A DNA stretch of 64,000 nucleotides from Maridesulfovibrio ferrireducens (GTDB lineage: Bacteria; Desulfobacterota; Desulfovibrionia; Desulfovibrionales; Desulfovibrionaceae), in contig NZ_JAEINN010000008.1 in assembly GCF_016342405.1 (NCBI RefSeq), forward strand, positions 124,001-188,000. The letters are read 5' to 3'. A program made the translations under genes and the position numbers. Positions 1 through 9,066 of the stretch are shown one piece after another (positions within the stretch are counted from its first letter, which is position 1; each line of letters starts with the position of its first letter). The notes beneath the pieces were generated by a model, which did not search any database, was not told the origin of the DNA, and saw only the letters and a list, made by a program, of their open reading frames with translations.

Positions 1-1
1 T

Positions 2-133
2 GCAACACTTGAAGATATTATGAATTTATATCCGCTTGTTTCTAAAGGGCTTGAAGGCGCTATTTCAGGTAAAGCTATTTATACTGGTTCGCTGAATTTG
101 ACTGAAGCTATCGAGTGGCTGGATAATAATTAA
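2..133 (+). CDS. hisA: HisA, C-terminal end (5' truncated by window edge)
   Basis: The first 43 codons in this frame, ending at TAA 131-133, read as the C-terminus of phosphoribosylformimino-5-aminoimidazole carboxamide ribotide isomerase, a cytosolic TIM-barrel enzyme of histidine synthesis. The segment TLEDI, then GLEGAISGKAIYTG, matches the last beta-alpha units and the second phosphate-binding strand of HisA/HisF barrels; the Ile-Ser-Gly-Lys-Ala arrangement favours HisA. The start lies outside the window. The next gene follows after 9 bases, so the two may be co-transcribed. Assignment is from a short fragment; HisF is the main alternative. Confidence 0.75.
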   Translation, partial: ATLEDIMNLYPLVSKGLEGAISGKAIYTGSLNLTEAIEWLDNN

Positions 134-142
134 GGAGAAGCT

Positions 143-349
143 ATGAAAACTGTTGAAATCAAAGGTATGAGTTGTCCGCATTGTGTTGCTTCGGTCACTA
201 AGGCTTTAAGTTCTGTAGAAGGGCTTAAAAACATCAGTGTCAGTCTTGAAAAAGCAGAAGCTACATATGAAGAAGTCACCCCTGTTGATGAAGCTAAAAT
301 CAAGGAAGTAATTTCCAAGATCGGCTTTGAGCCCGGCGCAGTTAAATAG
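143..349 (+). CDS. Heavy-metal-associated (HMA) domain protein, CopZ-like
   Basis: A 68-residue single-domain protein with the ferredoxin-like heavy-metal-associated fold. The metal site is GMSCPHC at residues 8-14, with Cys11 and Cys14 as the expected Cu(I) ligands. Length and lack of any membrane segment fit a soluble copper chaperone of the CopZ/Atx1 type that hands metal to a P-type ATPase or regulator. ATG 143 is preceded by AAGGAG at good spacing. It sits 9 bases after hisA and is closed by a strong terminator. No copper ATPase is visible nearby, so the partner is unknown; the domain call is firm, the copper role is inferred from the family. Confidence 0.85.
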   Translation: MKTVEIKGMSCPHCVASVTKALSSVEGLKNISVSLEKAEATYEEVTPVDEAKIKEVISKIGFEPGAVK

Positions 350-371
350 TTTAAATTTGATGCTAATTATT

Positions 372-407
372 AAGCCCGCATTCCATATGGAATGCGGGCT
401 TTTTTAT
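372..407 (+). terminator. Rho-independent terminator after hisA/HMA gene
   Basis: A 13-bp perfect stem (AAGCCCGCATTCC with its complement, loop ATAT) is followed by TTTTTTATT. It lies 22 bases past the HMA stop codon and also insulates convergent gatA; the A-rich 5' flank is weaker for the minus strand. Confidence 0.9.
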
Positions 408-440
408 TAATTATATTTAAAAGTTTAGATCGTTTAAATT

Positions 441-1907
441 TTAAACCATCTGCGGCTTGGAAAAATCAGGCAGATTCTTTTCAAGTACATTGGCAGCTTG
501 AAGCATAGTCGTTTCACCAAAAGCGGGAGCCATGAGCTGGAGTCCTACGGGCATATTGGTATCTTTACCAATTCCGACAGGGAGGCTCATGCCGGGCATT
601 CCGACCAGATTCAGTGAGATAGTGAATATATCCATAAGATACATCTGCAAAGGATCAGCGGTAAGCTCGCCGACAGGAAAAGCTGTGGTCGGGCAGGCTG
701 GGCCTGCGATTAGATCACATGATTCGAATGCTTTTTCAAAGTCGTTACGCATGAGTCTGCGTATCTGAGCGGCTTTGCAGTAGTAGGCGTCATAGTAACC
801 TGCGGACAGAACGTAGGTTCCGATGATTATACGACGCTGTACTTCGTCACCGAATGCTTCTGTACGGGATTTTGTGTAAAGATCTATAAGTTCATCGGCA
901 TCTTTGGTTCTATGCCCGTAGCGAACGCCGTCAAAGCGTGAGAGATTGGAACTGGCTTCTGCCATTGCTATAATATAGTATGTGGCAATGGCGTATTCTG
1001 TCATGTTAAGCTTGACAGGTACGGTCTTTGCTCCGAGTTCTTCTGCTTTTTTAATGGCATTTCGACAGGTTTCGGATACTTCTTCTGAAAGTCCTTCACC
1101 CCAGTATTCTTCGGGAAGACCTATGGTCAGTCCTGAAAGGTCAGTGCGTTCAGCTAGTGCTCCGATATAATCCGGCACTTCACAGTTTACCGATGTAGAG
1201 TCTCTTTTATCGTGTCCCGCAATGACGCTCAGAACTCTTGCGGAGTCCTCGACTGTACGAGTCATGGGGCCGATCTGGTCAAGTGAAGAGCCGTAAGCAA
1301 TCATGCCATAACGGGAAACTCTTCCGTATGTGGGCTTTACACCTACACAACCGCAAAAGGATGCCGGGAGTCTGATAGAACCGCCTGTGTCGGTGCCTAG
1401 AGCCGCAAAACACTGTCCTGCGGTAACGGTTGCACCGGAGCCACCACTTGATCCGCCGGGGACTCTGCTGAGGTCACAAGGGTTGAGAGTTGTCTGGTAG
1501 GCAGAGTTCTCAGTAGTGGAACCCATGGCAAATTCGTCCATGTTGGCTTTAGCTATAATGATGGCGCCAGCTTCTTTAAGCTTGGTGACCGATGTTGCGT
1601 CGTAAAAAGGAACAAAATTTTCAAGAATTTTAGATCCGCAAGTAGTTGTAATGTCTTTGGTTGCAAGAACATCTTTAATTACTACGGGCACTCCCCATAG
1701 CGGCTTAGATGAATCCGGCCCCTGCTTATCCATTTCTTCTGCCTGTTTCAGAGCCTCTTCCCCATTTTTAGCCAGCAGAGCTTTAATTTGAGGTTCGGTT
1801 TTCTCAATTTGCTGTAAACATGCTTTAACGGCATCAACAGCAGTGACTTCACCTGCAATGAGTAGGGAGTGTATTTCTGTGAGTGATTTTTCTATGAGTG
1901 AGGACAT
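441..1907 (-). CDS. gatA: Asp-tRNA(Asn)/Glu-tRNA(Gln) amidotransferase subunit A
   Basis: Amidase-signature subunit of GatCAB, which converts mischarged Glu-tRNA(Gln) and/or Asp-tRNA(Asn) to the correct aminoacyl-tRNA using glutamine. The 488-residue length is typical. The Ser-cisSer-Lys triad can be placed at Lys78 (in VVIKDV), Ser153 (in PGGSSGGSG) and Ser177 (in [10 protein letters not shown]), one residue off the numbering usually quoted for Staphylococcus GatA. gatC lies just upstream on the same strand (68-base gap), giving a gatCA operon; gatB is not in the window. ATG 1907 has only a weak GGG upstream. Confident. Confidence 0.97.
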   Translation of the reverse strand: MSSLIEKSLTEIHSLLIAGEVTAVDAVKACLQQIEKTEPQIKALLAKNGEEALKQAEEMDKQGPDSSKPLWGVPVVIKDVLATKDITTTCGSKILENFVPFYDATSVTKLKEAGAIIIAKANMDEFAMGSTTENSAYQTTLNPCDLSRVPGGSSGGSGATVTAGQCFAALGTDTGGSIRLPASFCGCVGVKPTYGRVSRYGMIAYGSSLDQIGPMTRTVEDSARVLSVIAGHDKRDSTSVNCEVPDYIGALAERTDLSGLTIGLPEEYWGEGLSEEVSETCRNAIKKAEELGAKTVPVKLNMTEYAIATYYIIAMAEASSNLSRFDGVRYGHRTKDADELIDLYTKSRTEAFGDEVQRRIIIGTYVLSAGYYDAYYCKAAQIRRLMRNDFEKAFESCDLIAGPACPTTAFPVGELTADPLQMYLMDIFTISLNLVGMPGMSLPVGIGKDTNMPVGLQLMAPAFGETTMLQAANVLEKNLPDFSKPQMV

Positions 1908-1975
1908 TATATAACCCGTGCAGTCTTTAAGTTTGTGAAAAAATAAAAGGGCAATTGTGCGTATTAATGCGGCCT

Positions 1976-2269
1976 TTATACTATTCTGGGAACAATAAAG
2001 TATTGACCGTCAGAATCAGGTGCATTGGCGAGAATTTCATCTCGGGTGTGCTCTTTGACGACAATATCTTTACGCAGAACAGTAGTATGCTCAACCGGGC
2101 TGAACATCGGTTCGACATTACTTGTGTCAATTTCGTTGAGCTTGTCCATATAGGTCAGAATATTATGCAATTGTCCTGCGAATATTTCAGTTTTTTCTTC
2201 TGATAAATCCAGACGAGCCAGATTGGCTACGCGCGCAACTTCCTCAGTACTGAGTTTCATTTCACTCAT
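1976..2269 (-). CDS. gatC: Asp-tRNA(Asn)/Glu-tRNA(Gln) amidotransferase subunit C
   Basis: A 97-residue protein of GatC length and composition: an N-terminal helical part with [13 protein letters not shown] (about residues 14-26) and [16 protein letters not shown], then a C-terminal tail ending FIVPRIV. GatC wraps around GatA and stabilises the GatAB interface. ATG 2269 is preceded by AAGGAGAC, a strong ribosome binding site. It is the first gene of gatCA. Confidence 0.95.
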   Translation of the reverse strand: MSEMKLSTEEVARVANLARLDLSEEKTEIFAGQLHNILTYMDKLNEIDTSNVEPMFSPVEHTTVLRKDIVVKEHTRDEILANAPDSDGQYFIVPRIV

Positions 2270-2322
2270 TGAAGTCTCCTTTAATATATCTCTATTGGTG
2301 GTGGTCAGGGTGAAAAAGCCGG

Positions 2323-4371
2323 TTATTGAGGCTTATTTTCTGCACCGTTTGTTTCGTTAAGTTTAGTCTGTGTTTCATCCCAGGCTTTAATTCTTTGCGC
2401 TCTTCTGTTTTTCGCATTAGCAAGTGTGCTTTTTACGATAGAAGCATCAATTCTGGTTTTTCCATTGCGTTCAGGGCGGAACAGGAACAGTTTTTGATTA
2501 GCTTTTCCATCAGCGTCCCAGTGAATAGGGGCCAGACTGAAATCTATATGCTGTGCATCAGCAATTCTTTCGTTTACAATTTCAGGGGTCCATCCGGGAG
2601 AGAATGTTCCGAGCTTGCTTGAGAATTTAATGAAATCATAACCTAGTGCAACCCAGAAATCAGGGGTACCCAGTCCTTCACGATTCATTACTTCTTTTAG
2701 GCGTACGGCTCCTTCACTGGCGGACCACCATGCTCCCGGAGCAACGGTCAGCTTAAGGTTATGAGCTTCAACGTCTCTTGCAGAGTTGAGAGCCTGACTC
2801 CACAGTTCCGGTCCGAGAAAGACCAGTGTGTCTGCTTCGTGAAAGAAAAAATGAGGAATCAAGAGCTGTGCCTGACGCCATGTGTCAGGAATAAATACTG
2901 CTCCGAAGTCTGTTTCAGTAAGTGGAGCGTCTTCATCCAGTCCGTCAGCTTCATTTTCAGCTTTTTTCTCAGGAGCTTTGACAAGTTTACCTACGACTTT
3001 ACCCCATTTGGGGAAATCGTTGGGAGGATATGATTCCATTCCGGTGATTTTAGCGCCGCGGGATTTTGCCATATTCCAGAAGATCTTAGACATCTGTCGT
3101 CCGAATTTTTCCTGAGGGTAGAGAACTGCAAAATCGGTAATTCCAAGATCATTAATTGCTAAGTCGAGAGAAGCGCGGATCTGGTCTTCGGGGCTGGAGA
3201 AAAATCTCCAAGCCTGTTTTCCTTCTTCGAGATTTCCGGGTTTAGCCAGAAATGAAAAAGTAACTTTTTCCGCATAGGTTTCAGATTGTTCCAGCTCTTT
3301 GAAAGCTTTAACATTAATAGGTCCGCCAAGAACAGTGTACCATGGCGGTAAGTTTTGAACCCGTTCAACCCATCCAGCTTCTTCGGTATTGATTACCTGT
3401 ACATCCACGTCGAGTCCGGCTTTGGTGAGTTCCCACTGCGCTGCACCTGCTCCGCGAATGATTTTCCAGCCGTAATCCTGAAAACGCCCGGATATAGGGA
3501 GTACTAAAGCTATACCTACGCGTGGAATTCCGTACTTGGCTTCAAGCGTGGAAATTATTTTATTAAATAAATGTTTGTCTACAATTTGACCACGGTGAAC
3601 AATACCGGACATTGTCCGCCATGCCATCGGCCAGTATTCTTGGGCCGAAGATTGTCTGATCGCTTTTTCAAAAAGAATCAGCTCGTAGGGGAATTTTAAA
3701 TTATTATCGCCTGAGATCAGTTCAGAATTGTTTTTAAGTTCTTGATCAGACTTGGAACCCAGGCTTGTGATAAACCAGCTTTCAAGCTCTTTTCGATCAT
3801 CATCGTTTGGAGCAATAGAATAAAGTCTTTCCAGGGCGGCCAAAGATTCTTCATTTTGATCAAGACTGGAAAGATTTTTGCCTGCCTGTGAACGGATGTC
3901 CCAAGGGAGAGCACCATTTTCCATTGTTTCTGCAAGGTGTGTTCTAAGCGTCGAAAAATTTTTAATGGCGAAAAGAGAATCAAAGTAGCATTTTTGCCAT
4001 ACTTCGGAACTTAAAGCCTCGGGCGATTGCTGTTTCCACTGCTCAAGTCTTGCTTTAGCTTCGTGATAGTGCCCTGATTTGTACGAGCTAACAGAAAGTC
4101 TTTCAAGGGCCGGCAGAATGATTCTTTTAGGAACATCAGTGCGTTCAAGAAGACGGGTGTAATATAGCTCACTGGCAATATAATCTTTTTTAAACCATGC
4201 TTGGTCGGCGGTCTTAATCAACTCATTTGTGGATAGCATTTGAGTAGAAATAGTGGAGCTGATCGGTTGCTTTTGGAGCGACACGCAGCTTGTAGTTGTG
4301 CTTAAGATTGCAGCAACCAGAACTAGGGCGAAAATATGAGAGAAAAGCCGGAAGGATTTCTCGTGATTCAT
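2323..4371 (-). CDS. Large lipoprotein with TPR-like region and periplasmic-binding fold (PBP-activator/LppC-like)
   Basis: An exported lipoprotein of about 682 residues. From the ATG at 4371 the signal peptide is basic, then hydrophobic (IFALVLVAAIL), then a lipobox STTTSC whose Cys would be acylated. About residues 40-240 are helical and rich in paired Leu/Ala/Tyr, TPR-like; the rest resembles type I periplasmic-binding folds (VGIALVLPISGRFQDYG, then LGPELWSQA and VALGYDFIKF). This arrangement is known from LpoA/LppC penicillin-binding-protein activators and LivJ-like proteins. The frame stays open 13 codons further upstream (4410), and no candidate start has a convincing ribosome site. Function is inferred from architecture only. 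Confidence 0.7.
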   Translation of the reverse strand: MNHEKSFRLFSHIFALVLVAAILSTTTSCVSLQKQPISSTISTQMLSTNELIKTADQAWFKKDYIASELYYTRLLERTDVPKRIILPALERLSVSSYKSGHYHEAKARLEQWKQQSPEALSSEVWQKCYFDSLFAIKNFSTLRTHLAETMENGALPWDIRSQAGKNLSSLDQNEESLAALERLYSIAPNDDDRKELESWFITSLGSKSDQELKNNSELISGDNNLKFPYELILFEKAIRQSSAQEYWPMAWRTMSGIVHRGQIVDKHLFNKIISTLEAKYGIPRVGIALVLPISGRFQDYGWKIIRGAGAAQWELTKAGLDVDVQVINTEEAGWVERVQNLPPWYTVLGGPINVKAFKELEQSETYAEKVTFSFLAKPGNLEEGKQAWRFFSSPEDQIRASLDLAINDLGITDFAVLYPQEKFGRQMSKIFWNMAKSRGAKITGMESYPPNDFPKWGKVVGKLVKAPEKKAENEADGLDEDAPLTETDFGAVFIPDTWRQAQLLIPHFFFHEADTLVFLGPELWSQALNSARDVEAHNLKLTVAPGAWWSASEGAVRLKEVMNREGLGTPDFWVALGYDFIKFSSKLGTFSPGWTPEIVNERIADAQHIDFSLAPIHWDADGKANQKLFLFRPERNGKTRIDASIVKSTLANAKNRRAQRIKAWDETQTKLNETNGAENKPQ

Positions 4372-4449
4372 TGAGTTTTCCATGCACAGTTTGTGGCCCA
4401 TGAAAGTCAATACGTCAATGGATTTGGACTTTGCATGGTATGTTTTATA

Positions 4450-4487
4450 AAAAAAATCCGGCCAACTCCATTTAGGAGAAGGCCGGA
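4450..4487 (-). terminator. Terminator of grpE-dnaK
   Basis: TCCGGCC at 4457-4463 pairs with GGCCGGA at 4481-4487; on the minus strand the stem is followed by a run of T (forward A-tract 4450-4456). It lies about 100 bases past the dnaK stop codon and separates it from the lipoprotein gene. Confidence 0.8.
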
Positions 4488-4585
4488 TAAAGCTATACTG
4501 AGTGGATTGTCATTGCAAGTACGGGATTCATGAATGTTTTACCGGTTATCGGCTTTAAACAATCTCCTGACTTAGACAATTCTAA

Positions 4586-6496
4586 TTATTTTACTTCGGT
4601 GTAGTCGGCGTCAACAACATCTTCGTCGTTTGCCCCTTTTTTATCATCTGCAGCACCGGCAGCGCCTGCTTCACCCTGATCAGCACCAGCCTGATTCTGG
4701 TTGGCATAAAGCTGTTCAGCAAGTTTATGAGAAGCCTGTGAAAGAGCTTCGGTCGCTTGCTTAATGGCTTCAACGTCTTCGCTGTCTAAAAGCTTTTTAA
4801 GTTCTTCAGCTTTAGCTTCGATGTCGATTTTCAGTTCTGCATCCACATTGTCGCCTACTTCACGCAGTGACTTTTCAGTTGTGTAGATCAGAGAGTCAGC
4901 CTGATTGCGTGCTTCAATGAGAGTCTGCTTTTTCTTGTCATCTTCAGCGTGAGCTTCAGCATCTTTAACCATCTTTTCAATTTCGTCTTCAGAAAGACCG
5001 GATGAAGAGGTGATCTGGATGGACTGTTCTTTACCGGTGCCCATGTCTTTTGCAGCAACTTTGACGATACCGTTGGCATCAATGTCGAAGGTTACTTCAA
5101 TCTGCGGAACACCACGGGGAGCTGCTGGAATTCCGGTCAGTTCGAAACGACCGAGAGTCATGTTGTCACCAGCCATGGGGCGCTCGCCCTGAAGAACATG
5201 GATGGAAACAGAAGGCTGATTTTCAGCAGCAGTAGTGAAAACCTGACTTTTGCGGCTCGGGATAGTTGTGTTTCTTTCAATAAGCTGAGTAAAGACTCCG
5301 CCCATTGTTTCGATACCCAGAGACAGAGGAGTTACATCAAGCAGGAGGACGTCTTTAACATCACCGGCGAGAATACCACCCTGAATGGATGCACCCATTG
5401 CAACAACTTCATCAGGGTTCACGGAGCGGTTAGGCTCTTTACCGAACAGTTCCTGAACTTTCTGCTGAACTAGGGGCATACGTGTCATACCACCGACGAG
5501 GATTACTTCGTCAATGTCCGAGGCTTTCAGGCCTGCATCTTTAAGTGCTTTCAGGCAAGGAGCTTTGGTGCGGTCAACAAGGTCTTCAACCAGTTTTTCC
5601 AGCTTAGCGCGGGAAATTTTAACCATAAGGTGCTTAGGACCGTTCTGGTCAGCTGTGATGAAAGGCAGATTGACTTCAGTTTCTGTGGAAGTGGAAAGTT
5701 CTTTCTTGGCTTTTTCGCCAGCTTCTTTAAGACGCTGTAGAGCCATGCGGTCCTGAGAAAGATCAATACCGTTCTCACGTTTGAATTCTTCAACGAGATA
5801 TTTGATTATGCAGTGGTCAAAATCTTCACCACCAAGGAAAGTGTCTCCGTTGGTTGCGCGAACTTCAACAACATTGTCGCCGACTTCAAGGATGGATATA
5901 TCAAAAGTACCGCCACCGAGGTCGAATACAGCAATTTTTTCGTTTGCTTTTTTATCAAAACCGTAAGCTAAGGAAGCAGCAGTAGGTTCGTTGATAATAC
6001 GCTTTACTTCGAGACCTGCAATTCGTCCGGCATCTTTTGTTGCCTGACGCTGTGAGTCATTAAAATAAGCAGGAACTGTGATGACAGCTTCAGTTACTTC
6101 TTCACCGAGGTAGTTTTCAGCATCTTTTTTGAGCTGCTGAAGGATGATTGCTGAAATTTCAGACGGGCTGTATTTTTTGCCGTCGATTTCAACCCAGGCG
6201 TCTCCGCCTTTTCCGTCTACAAGTTCGTATGGACAATGTTTTGACCATTCTTTTACTTCAGGCGAATTCACCTGACGGCCCATGAGGCGTTTGATCGCGA
6301 AGACAGTTTTTTCAGGGTTGGTTACAGACTGGCGTTTAGCAATCTCACCAACAAGACGGTCTGCGTTAGTAAAAGCTACGATAGAAGGTGTTGTACGTCC
6401 GCCTTCTGGATTTGTTACGCATTTAGGGTCTTTCCCTTCCATTACGTAAACGCAAGAGTTGGTTGTACCTAAGTCGATTCCAATTATTTTACCCAT
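4586..6496 (-). CDS. dnaK: Chaperone DnaK (Hsp70)
   Basis: ATP-dependent Hsp70 that binds exposed hydrophobic segments and works with a J-protein and GrpE. The 636-residue length is typical. Visible landmarks: phosphate loop [10 protein letters not shown] at the N-terminus, [16 protein letters not shown] and [10 protein letters not shown] in the ATPase domain, the interdomain linker [11 protein letters not shown], and an acidic C-terminal tail ending VDADYTEVK, as in bacterial DnaK. AGGAGG precedes ATG 6496. It follows grpE (87-base gap) in the same direction; no dnaJ is adjacent. A terminator lies downstream. Confidence 0.99.
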   Translation of the reverse strand: MGKIIGIDLGTTNSCVYVMEGKDPKCVTNPEGGRTTPSIVAFTNADRLVGEIAKRQSVTNPEKTVFAIKRLMGRQVNSPEVKEWSKHCPYELVDGKGGDAWVEIDGKKYSPSEISAIILQQLKKDAENYLGEEVTEAVITVPAYFNDSQRQATKDAGRIAGLEVKRIINEPTAASLAYGFDKKANEKIAVFDLGGGTFDISILEVGDNVVEVRATNGDTFLGGEDFDHCIIKYLVEEFKRENGIDLSQDRMALQRLKEAGEKAKKELSTSTETEVNLPFITADQNGPKHLMVKISRAKLEKLVEDLVDRTKAPCLKALKDAGLKASDIDEVILVGGMTRMPLVQQKVQELFGKEPNRSVNPDEVVAMGASIQGGILAGDVKDVLLLDVTPLSLGIETMGGVFTQLIERNTTIPSRKSQVFTTAAENQPSVSIHVLQGERPMAGDNMTLGRFELTGIPAAPRGVPQIEVTFDIDANGIVKVAAKDMGTGKEQSIQITSSSGLSEDEIEKMVKDAEAHAEDDKKKQTLIEARNQADSLIYTTEKSLREVGDNVDAELKIDIEAKAEELKKLLDSEDVEAIKQATEALSQASHKLAEQLYANQNQAGADQGEAGAAGAADDKKGANDEDVVDADYTEVK

Positions 6497-6583
6497 ATAT
6501 TAATTCCTCCTGATAAGAATTCATTTTGTTTGCTTTATCAATTAATGTCTAAATATCACTTGTAAAGATGCAAATGCATTTAA

Positions 6584-7156
6584 TTAGGTTAATTTATTAA
6601 CCATGACTTTCGCAGGACGGATTATTCTGCCTTTCAGAACATATCCTCGTTGCATTACTTGAGCGACCGAGCCGTCCGCAAGTTCTGCAACTTGAGCCAT
6701 TCCCATTGCTTCATGAAAGTTCGGATCAAAATCTTCACCAGGCTTTCCAACCGCTTCGAGACCGTGTCTGCTAAGGGTTTCCAGAAAAAGTTTTCTAGTC
6801 ATATCTACACCCATTACGAAATCCTTGCATGCGTCTAAATCTTTTGCATGATTAAGAGCCAGATCAAGGTTATCGAGAATAGGAAGTAAATCCGAAAGGA
6901 TGTTTTCCGCAGCGAATTTTTTAAGTTCATCGGTTTCGCGGGAAACTCTTTTCTTGAAATTTTCACTGTCAGCCAAAGCTCTTAAGCGATCTTCTTTGGC
7001 TTGTTCCATCACATCGCATGTTGAGCAGATATGTTCCAGACACAGAGCTTTCAGCTCGTCTTCGCTTAAAGTCATCTCATTTGCAGCAGCTTCATCAGCT
7101 TCAGGAGCGACATTTTCTTCTTCGTTCATTTCTAAATTATCTTTTTTTCCAGGCAT
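6584..7156 (-). CDS. grpE: Nucleotide exchange factor GrpE
   Basis: A 190-residue GrpE, the cytosolic factor that releases ADP from DnaK. It has an acidic, probably disordered N-terminus (residues 1-45), a long helical dimerisation stalk including LADSENFKKRVSRETDELKK, and the C-terminal beta domain with FDPNFHEAM and VMQRGYVLKGRIIRPAKVMV, the signature region. grpE is transcribed first, then dnaK. No hrcA gene and no CIRCE-type inverted repeat is visible upstream, so regulation is probably through a heat-shock sigma factor or another route (inference). Confidence 0.97.
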   Translation of the reverse strand: MPGKKDNLEMNEEENVAPEADEAAANEMTLSEDELKALCLEHICSTCDVMEQAKEDRLRALADSENFKKRVSRETDELKKFAAENILSDLLPILDNLDLALNHAKDLDACKDFVMGVDMTRKLFLETLSRHGLEAVGKPGEDFDPNFHEAMGMAQVAELADGSVAQVMQRGYVLKGRIIRPAKVMVNKLT

Positions 7157-7224
7157 GGATTCTCCAGTGACATGAATTAACGGTCTGCGAACCTTGAAAA
7201 GGTCTGTCAGAACGCGTAATTAGA

Positions 7225-7252
7225 GAAATAAGCATCTCGATAGGCTTGTCAA
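7225..7252 (-). promoter_or_regulatory. Candidate promoter for grpE-dnaK
   Basis: On the minus strand TTGACA (7247-7252) is followed after 16 bases by TATTTC (7225-7230), about 70 bases before the grpE start. The -35 is perfect but the -10 is poor, so this is tentative. Confidence 0.35.
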
Positions 7253-7300
7253 CATCTCTGATGGGTTCATATGTTACTTTTTTGTGTTCAATTGTGATTT

Positions 7301-8509
7301 TTAAATTTTGAATACTCCGTTTTCATATATTACTTTTCGCTTTCCGTCAGCTAAATTTGCAACAATGATCTTCTCTTCAGTGTTTACAAGATCCCAATGT
7401 GTGCTGGATGTATTGAATCCAAGTGCGTCCATAAATGGTTTATCAAGCATTTCAGGTGGACCGGAGAAAGTTTCAAGCAGTGATTGCCCAAGGGCAATAT
7501 GACAGCTTCCAAATTCTCCTCCGAAGTTTTCATCTAAAATAGTTTGAGACATGAAGTGGTCAACTCTGGAAAAGCTTGAGTCGGTTAGAGAGAATTCGCC
7601 GACACTTCTTGCTCCGCCGTCCGCGCGTAATTGATCCAGCAAGAAATTTTCCCCACCCATGGCAGTTGCTTTGATAGCAATCCCGTCTGAGAATTCGAGG
7701 TGAACTCCGTATACCATTCGATCCATATATAATGATGGGAGGTCCGCAAAATAATATCCGTTTACGGTGCGGCAGTCCGGAGAGATGTATACTTCATAAC
7801 TGGGAACATTGCCGCCGTTTGATCCCTGCCATTGCCTGTTTGCTCCCGGAGAAAAATATAAATCACATAATTCTGATTGTATTTGAATCGTTTTGATATC
7901 CATTGAACTTAACCAGAGGGCTATTTCGGATGTTTTTTCTGAAATTTTCTTCCATTCCTGAGCAGGAGACGGCATGTTTAAATAGCAGGCTCGCATTAGC
8001 TTGATTGTGTATTCTTCCAAAGAAAATCCAGCCTTATCCGCTAAAGCCTGTGTCGGGTAAACACATTCAGTCCATGCCAGTGAGCCGTATATTTTTCTTT
8101 TTTCAAGACGCTGTCTGAATTTGTTTGAAGCTTTTTTGTTAGCCATTATTGACAGGGGGTCAATTTCAGCCATTGCATCGACTTCTTCCGGTGCATGAAT
8201 TCTGATAACTCCGCGGGCAGTGTCATACAGTTCTGTTTTACCGGGCGGAAAGAATGTCAGTTGACCGTAGCTTGAGTTTATATATATTTCGGCTTTCATG
8301 GCAGGTGTCAGAGCTGTTTCCATTACCGGATGCATGTGTTTTTCGATCAAAAGGGCAAAGAGAGCTTCTGCAAGCGGAGTGGCAGTGTTGTCATATTTTA
8401 TGATAATGATGTCCCGATTTTTAAACGAACTTTTTAATTGAAGTTCAAGCGCCCCGATCAGAACTTTGGCATACTCGCGTAAATCTTCATATGGGAATAA
8501 TTTTGTCAT
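7301..8509 (-). CDS. M29-family metal-dependent aminopeptidase
   Basis: A 402-residue protein resembling the M29 aminopeptidases (AmpS/PepS/aminopeptidase T), cytosolic dinuclear-metal exopeptidases. In order it has an N-terminal alpha/beta domain and then the metal-site blocks: GNVPSYEVYISPD, RSVGEFSLT, the segment LDENFGGEFGSCHIALG and finally NTSSTHWDLV, whose HxD pair is the usual late metal ligand. The Glu residues in the first three blocks are the expected ligands. The frame is open back to 8554, but family N-termini begin near MTKLFPYEDLREYA, so ATG 8509 is chosen; no clear ribosome site supports either. It is divergent from feoAB. Confidence 0.85.
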   Translation of the reverse strand: MTKLFPYEDLREYAKVLIGALELQLKSSFKNRDIIIIKYDNTATPLAEALFALLIEKHMHPVMETALTPAMKAEIYINSSYGQLTFFPPGKTELYDTARGVIRIHAPEEVDAMAEIDPLSIMANKKASNKFRQRLEKRKIYGSLAWTECVYPTQALADKAGFSLEEYTIKLMRACYLNMPSPAQEWKKISEKTSEIALWLSSMDIKTIQIQSELCDLYFSPGANRQWQGSNGGNVPSYEVYISPDCRTVNGYYFADLPSLYMDRMVYGVHLEFSDGIAIKATAMGGENFLLDQLRADGGARSVGEFSLTDSSFSRVDHFMSQTILDENFGGEFGSCHIALGQSLLETFSGPPEMLDKPFMDALGFNTSSTHWDLVNTEEKIIVANLADGKRKVIYENGVFKI

Positions 8510-8721
8510 TATGTATTTGGTGGTCAGAAGGTTGGTAGTGTATAGTTTATTCACTTAGATAATAAAATTAGAGTTTGAGTTCGAGATGTTAAAGGTTTTA
8601 TTAAACGTAATCCACCACAAAAAAAAATATGAATGCAATCGAAAATAGAAAAAAAGAGCAGAGTTCTTGTTTTTAGCTGTTAATAACAACTTTATTTATT
8701 TTAAATATACCGTCTATTTGA

Positions 8722-8802
8722 GATTGACTTTCAATCAGTATCAAGTCTAAACAGAATTTCGCAAAGAGAAAACGGACTTAATAATGTTGAAAATGAAAAT
8801 CA
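8722..8802 (+). promoter_or_regulatory. feoAB control region with two Fur-like palindromes
   Basis: Two operator-like sites lie in the 275-base spacer before feoA. The first, GATTGA-CTT-TCAATC (8722-8736), is a perfect 6-3-6 palindrome. The second, at 8788-8802, matches 11 of 14 informative positions of the 15-base Fur consensus TGATAATnATTATCA. feo genes are classic ferrous-iron/Fur targets, so repression by Fur is likely but inferred. The rest of the spacer (8555-8720) is AT-rich without a recognisable gene. Confidence 0.5.
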
Positions 8803-8829
8803 AGGTCATATATATTGAGAGGGAAGTTT

Positions 8830-9063
8830 ATGTCAGTTTCGCTTAGGTCGATGACTAAAGATCAGAAGGGTGTAGTTGTTTCTGTTAATGTAAGTGGCGA
8901 ATTGGGGCGCAGAATAAGAGATATGGGGCTGATTCCCGGAACGGAGTTCAGAATTGTGGGACGCGCTCCGCTTAAAGATCCTGTTGCACTTCGTATGAAA
9001 GGTTTTACTCTGACTCTTCGTAATAATGAAGCTGATTTTATTACCGTCAAAGTAGAGGAATAA
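8830..9063 (+). CDS. feoA: Ferrous iron transport protein A
   Basis: A 77-residue SH3-like FeoA protein, the small cytosolic partner of the FeoB iron channel. Landmarks are SGELGRRIRDMGLIPGTEF (the family core, about residues 26-44) and VALRMKGFTLTLRNNEA near the C-terminus. The frame is open from 8815, but ATG 8830 with GAGGGAAG upstream gives the usual length. feoB starts 3 bases after the stop, so the two are co-translated; Fur-like sites lie upstream. Confidence 0.95.
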   Translation: MSVSLRSMTKDQKGVVVSVNVSGELGRRIRDMGLIPGTEFRIVGRAPLKDPVALRMKGFTLTLRNNEADFITVKVEE

Positions 9064-9066
9064 TAT

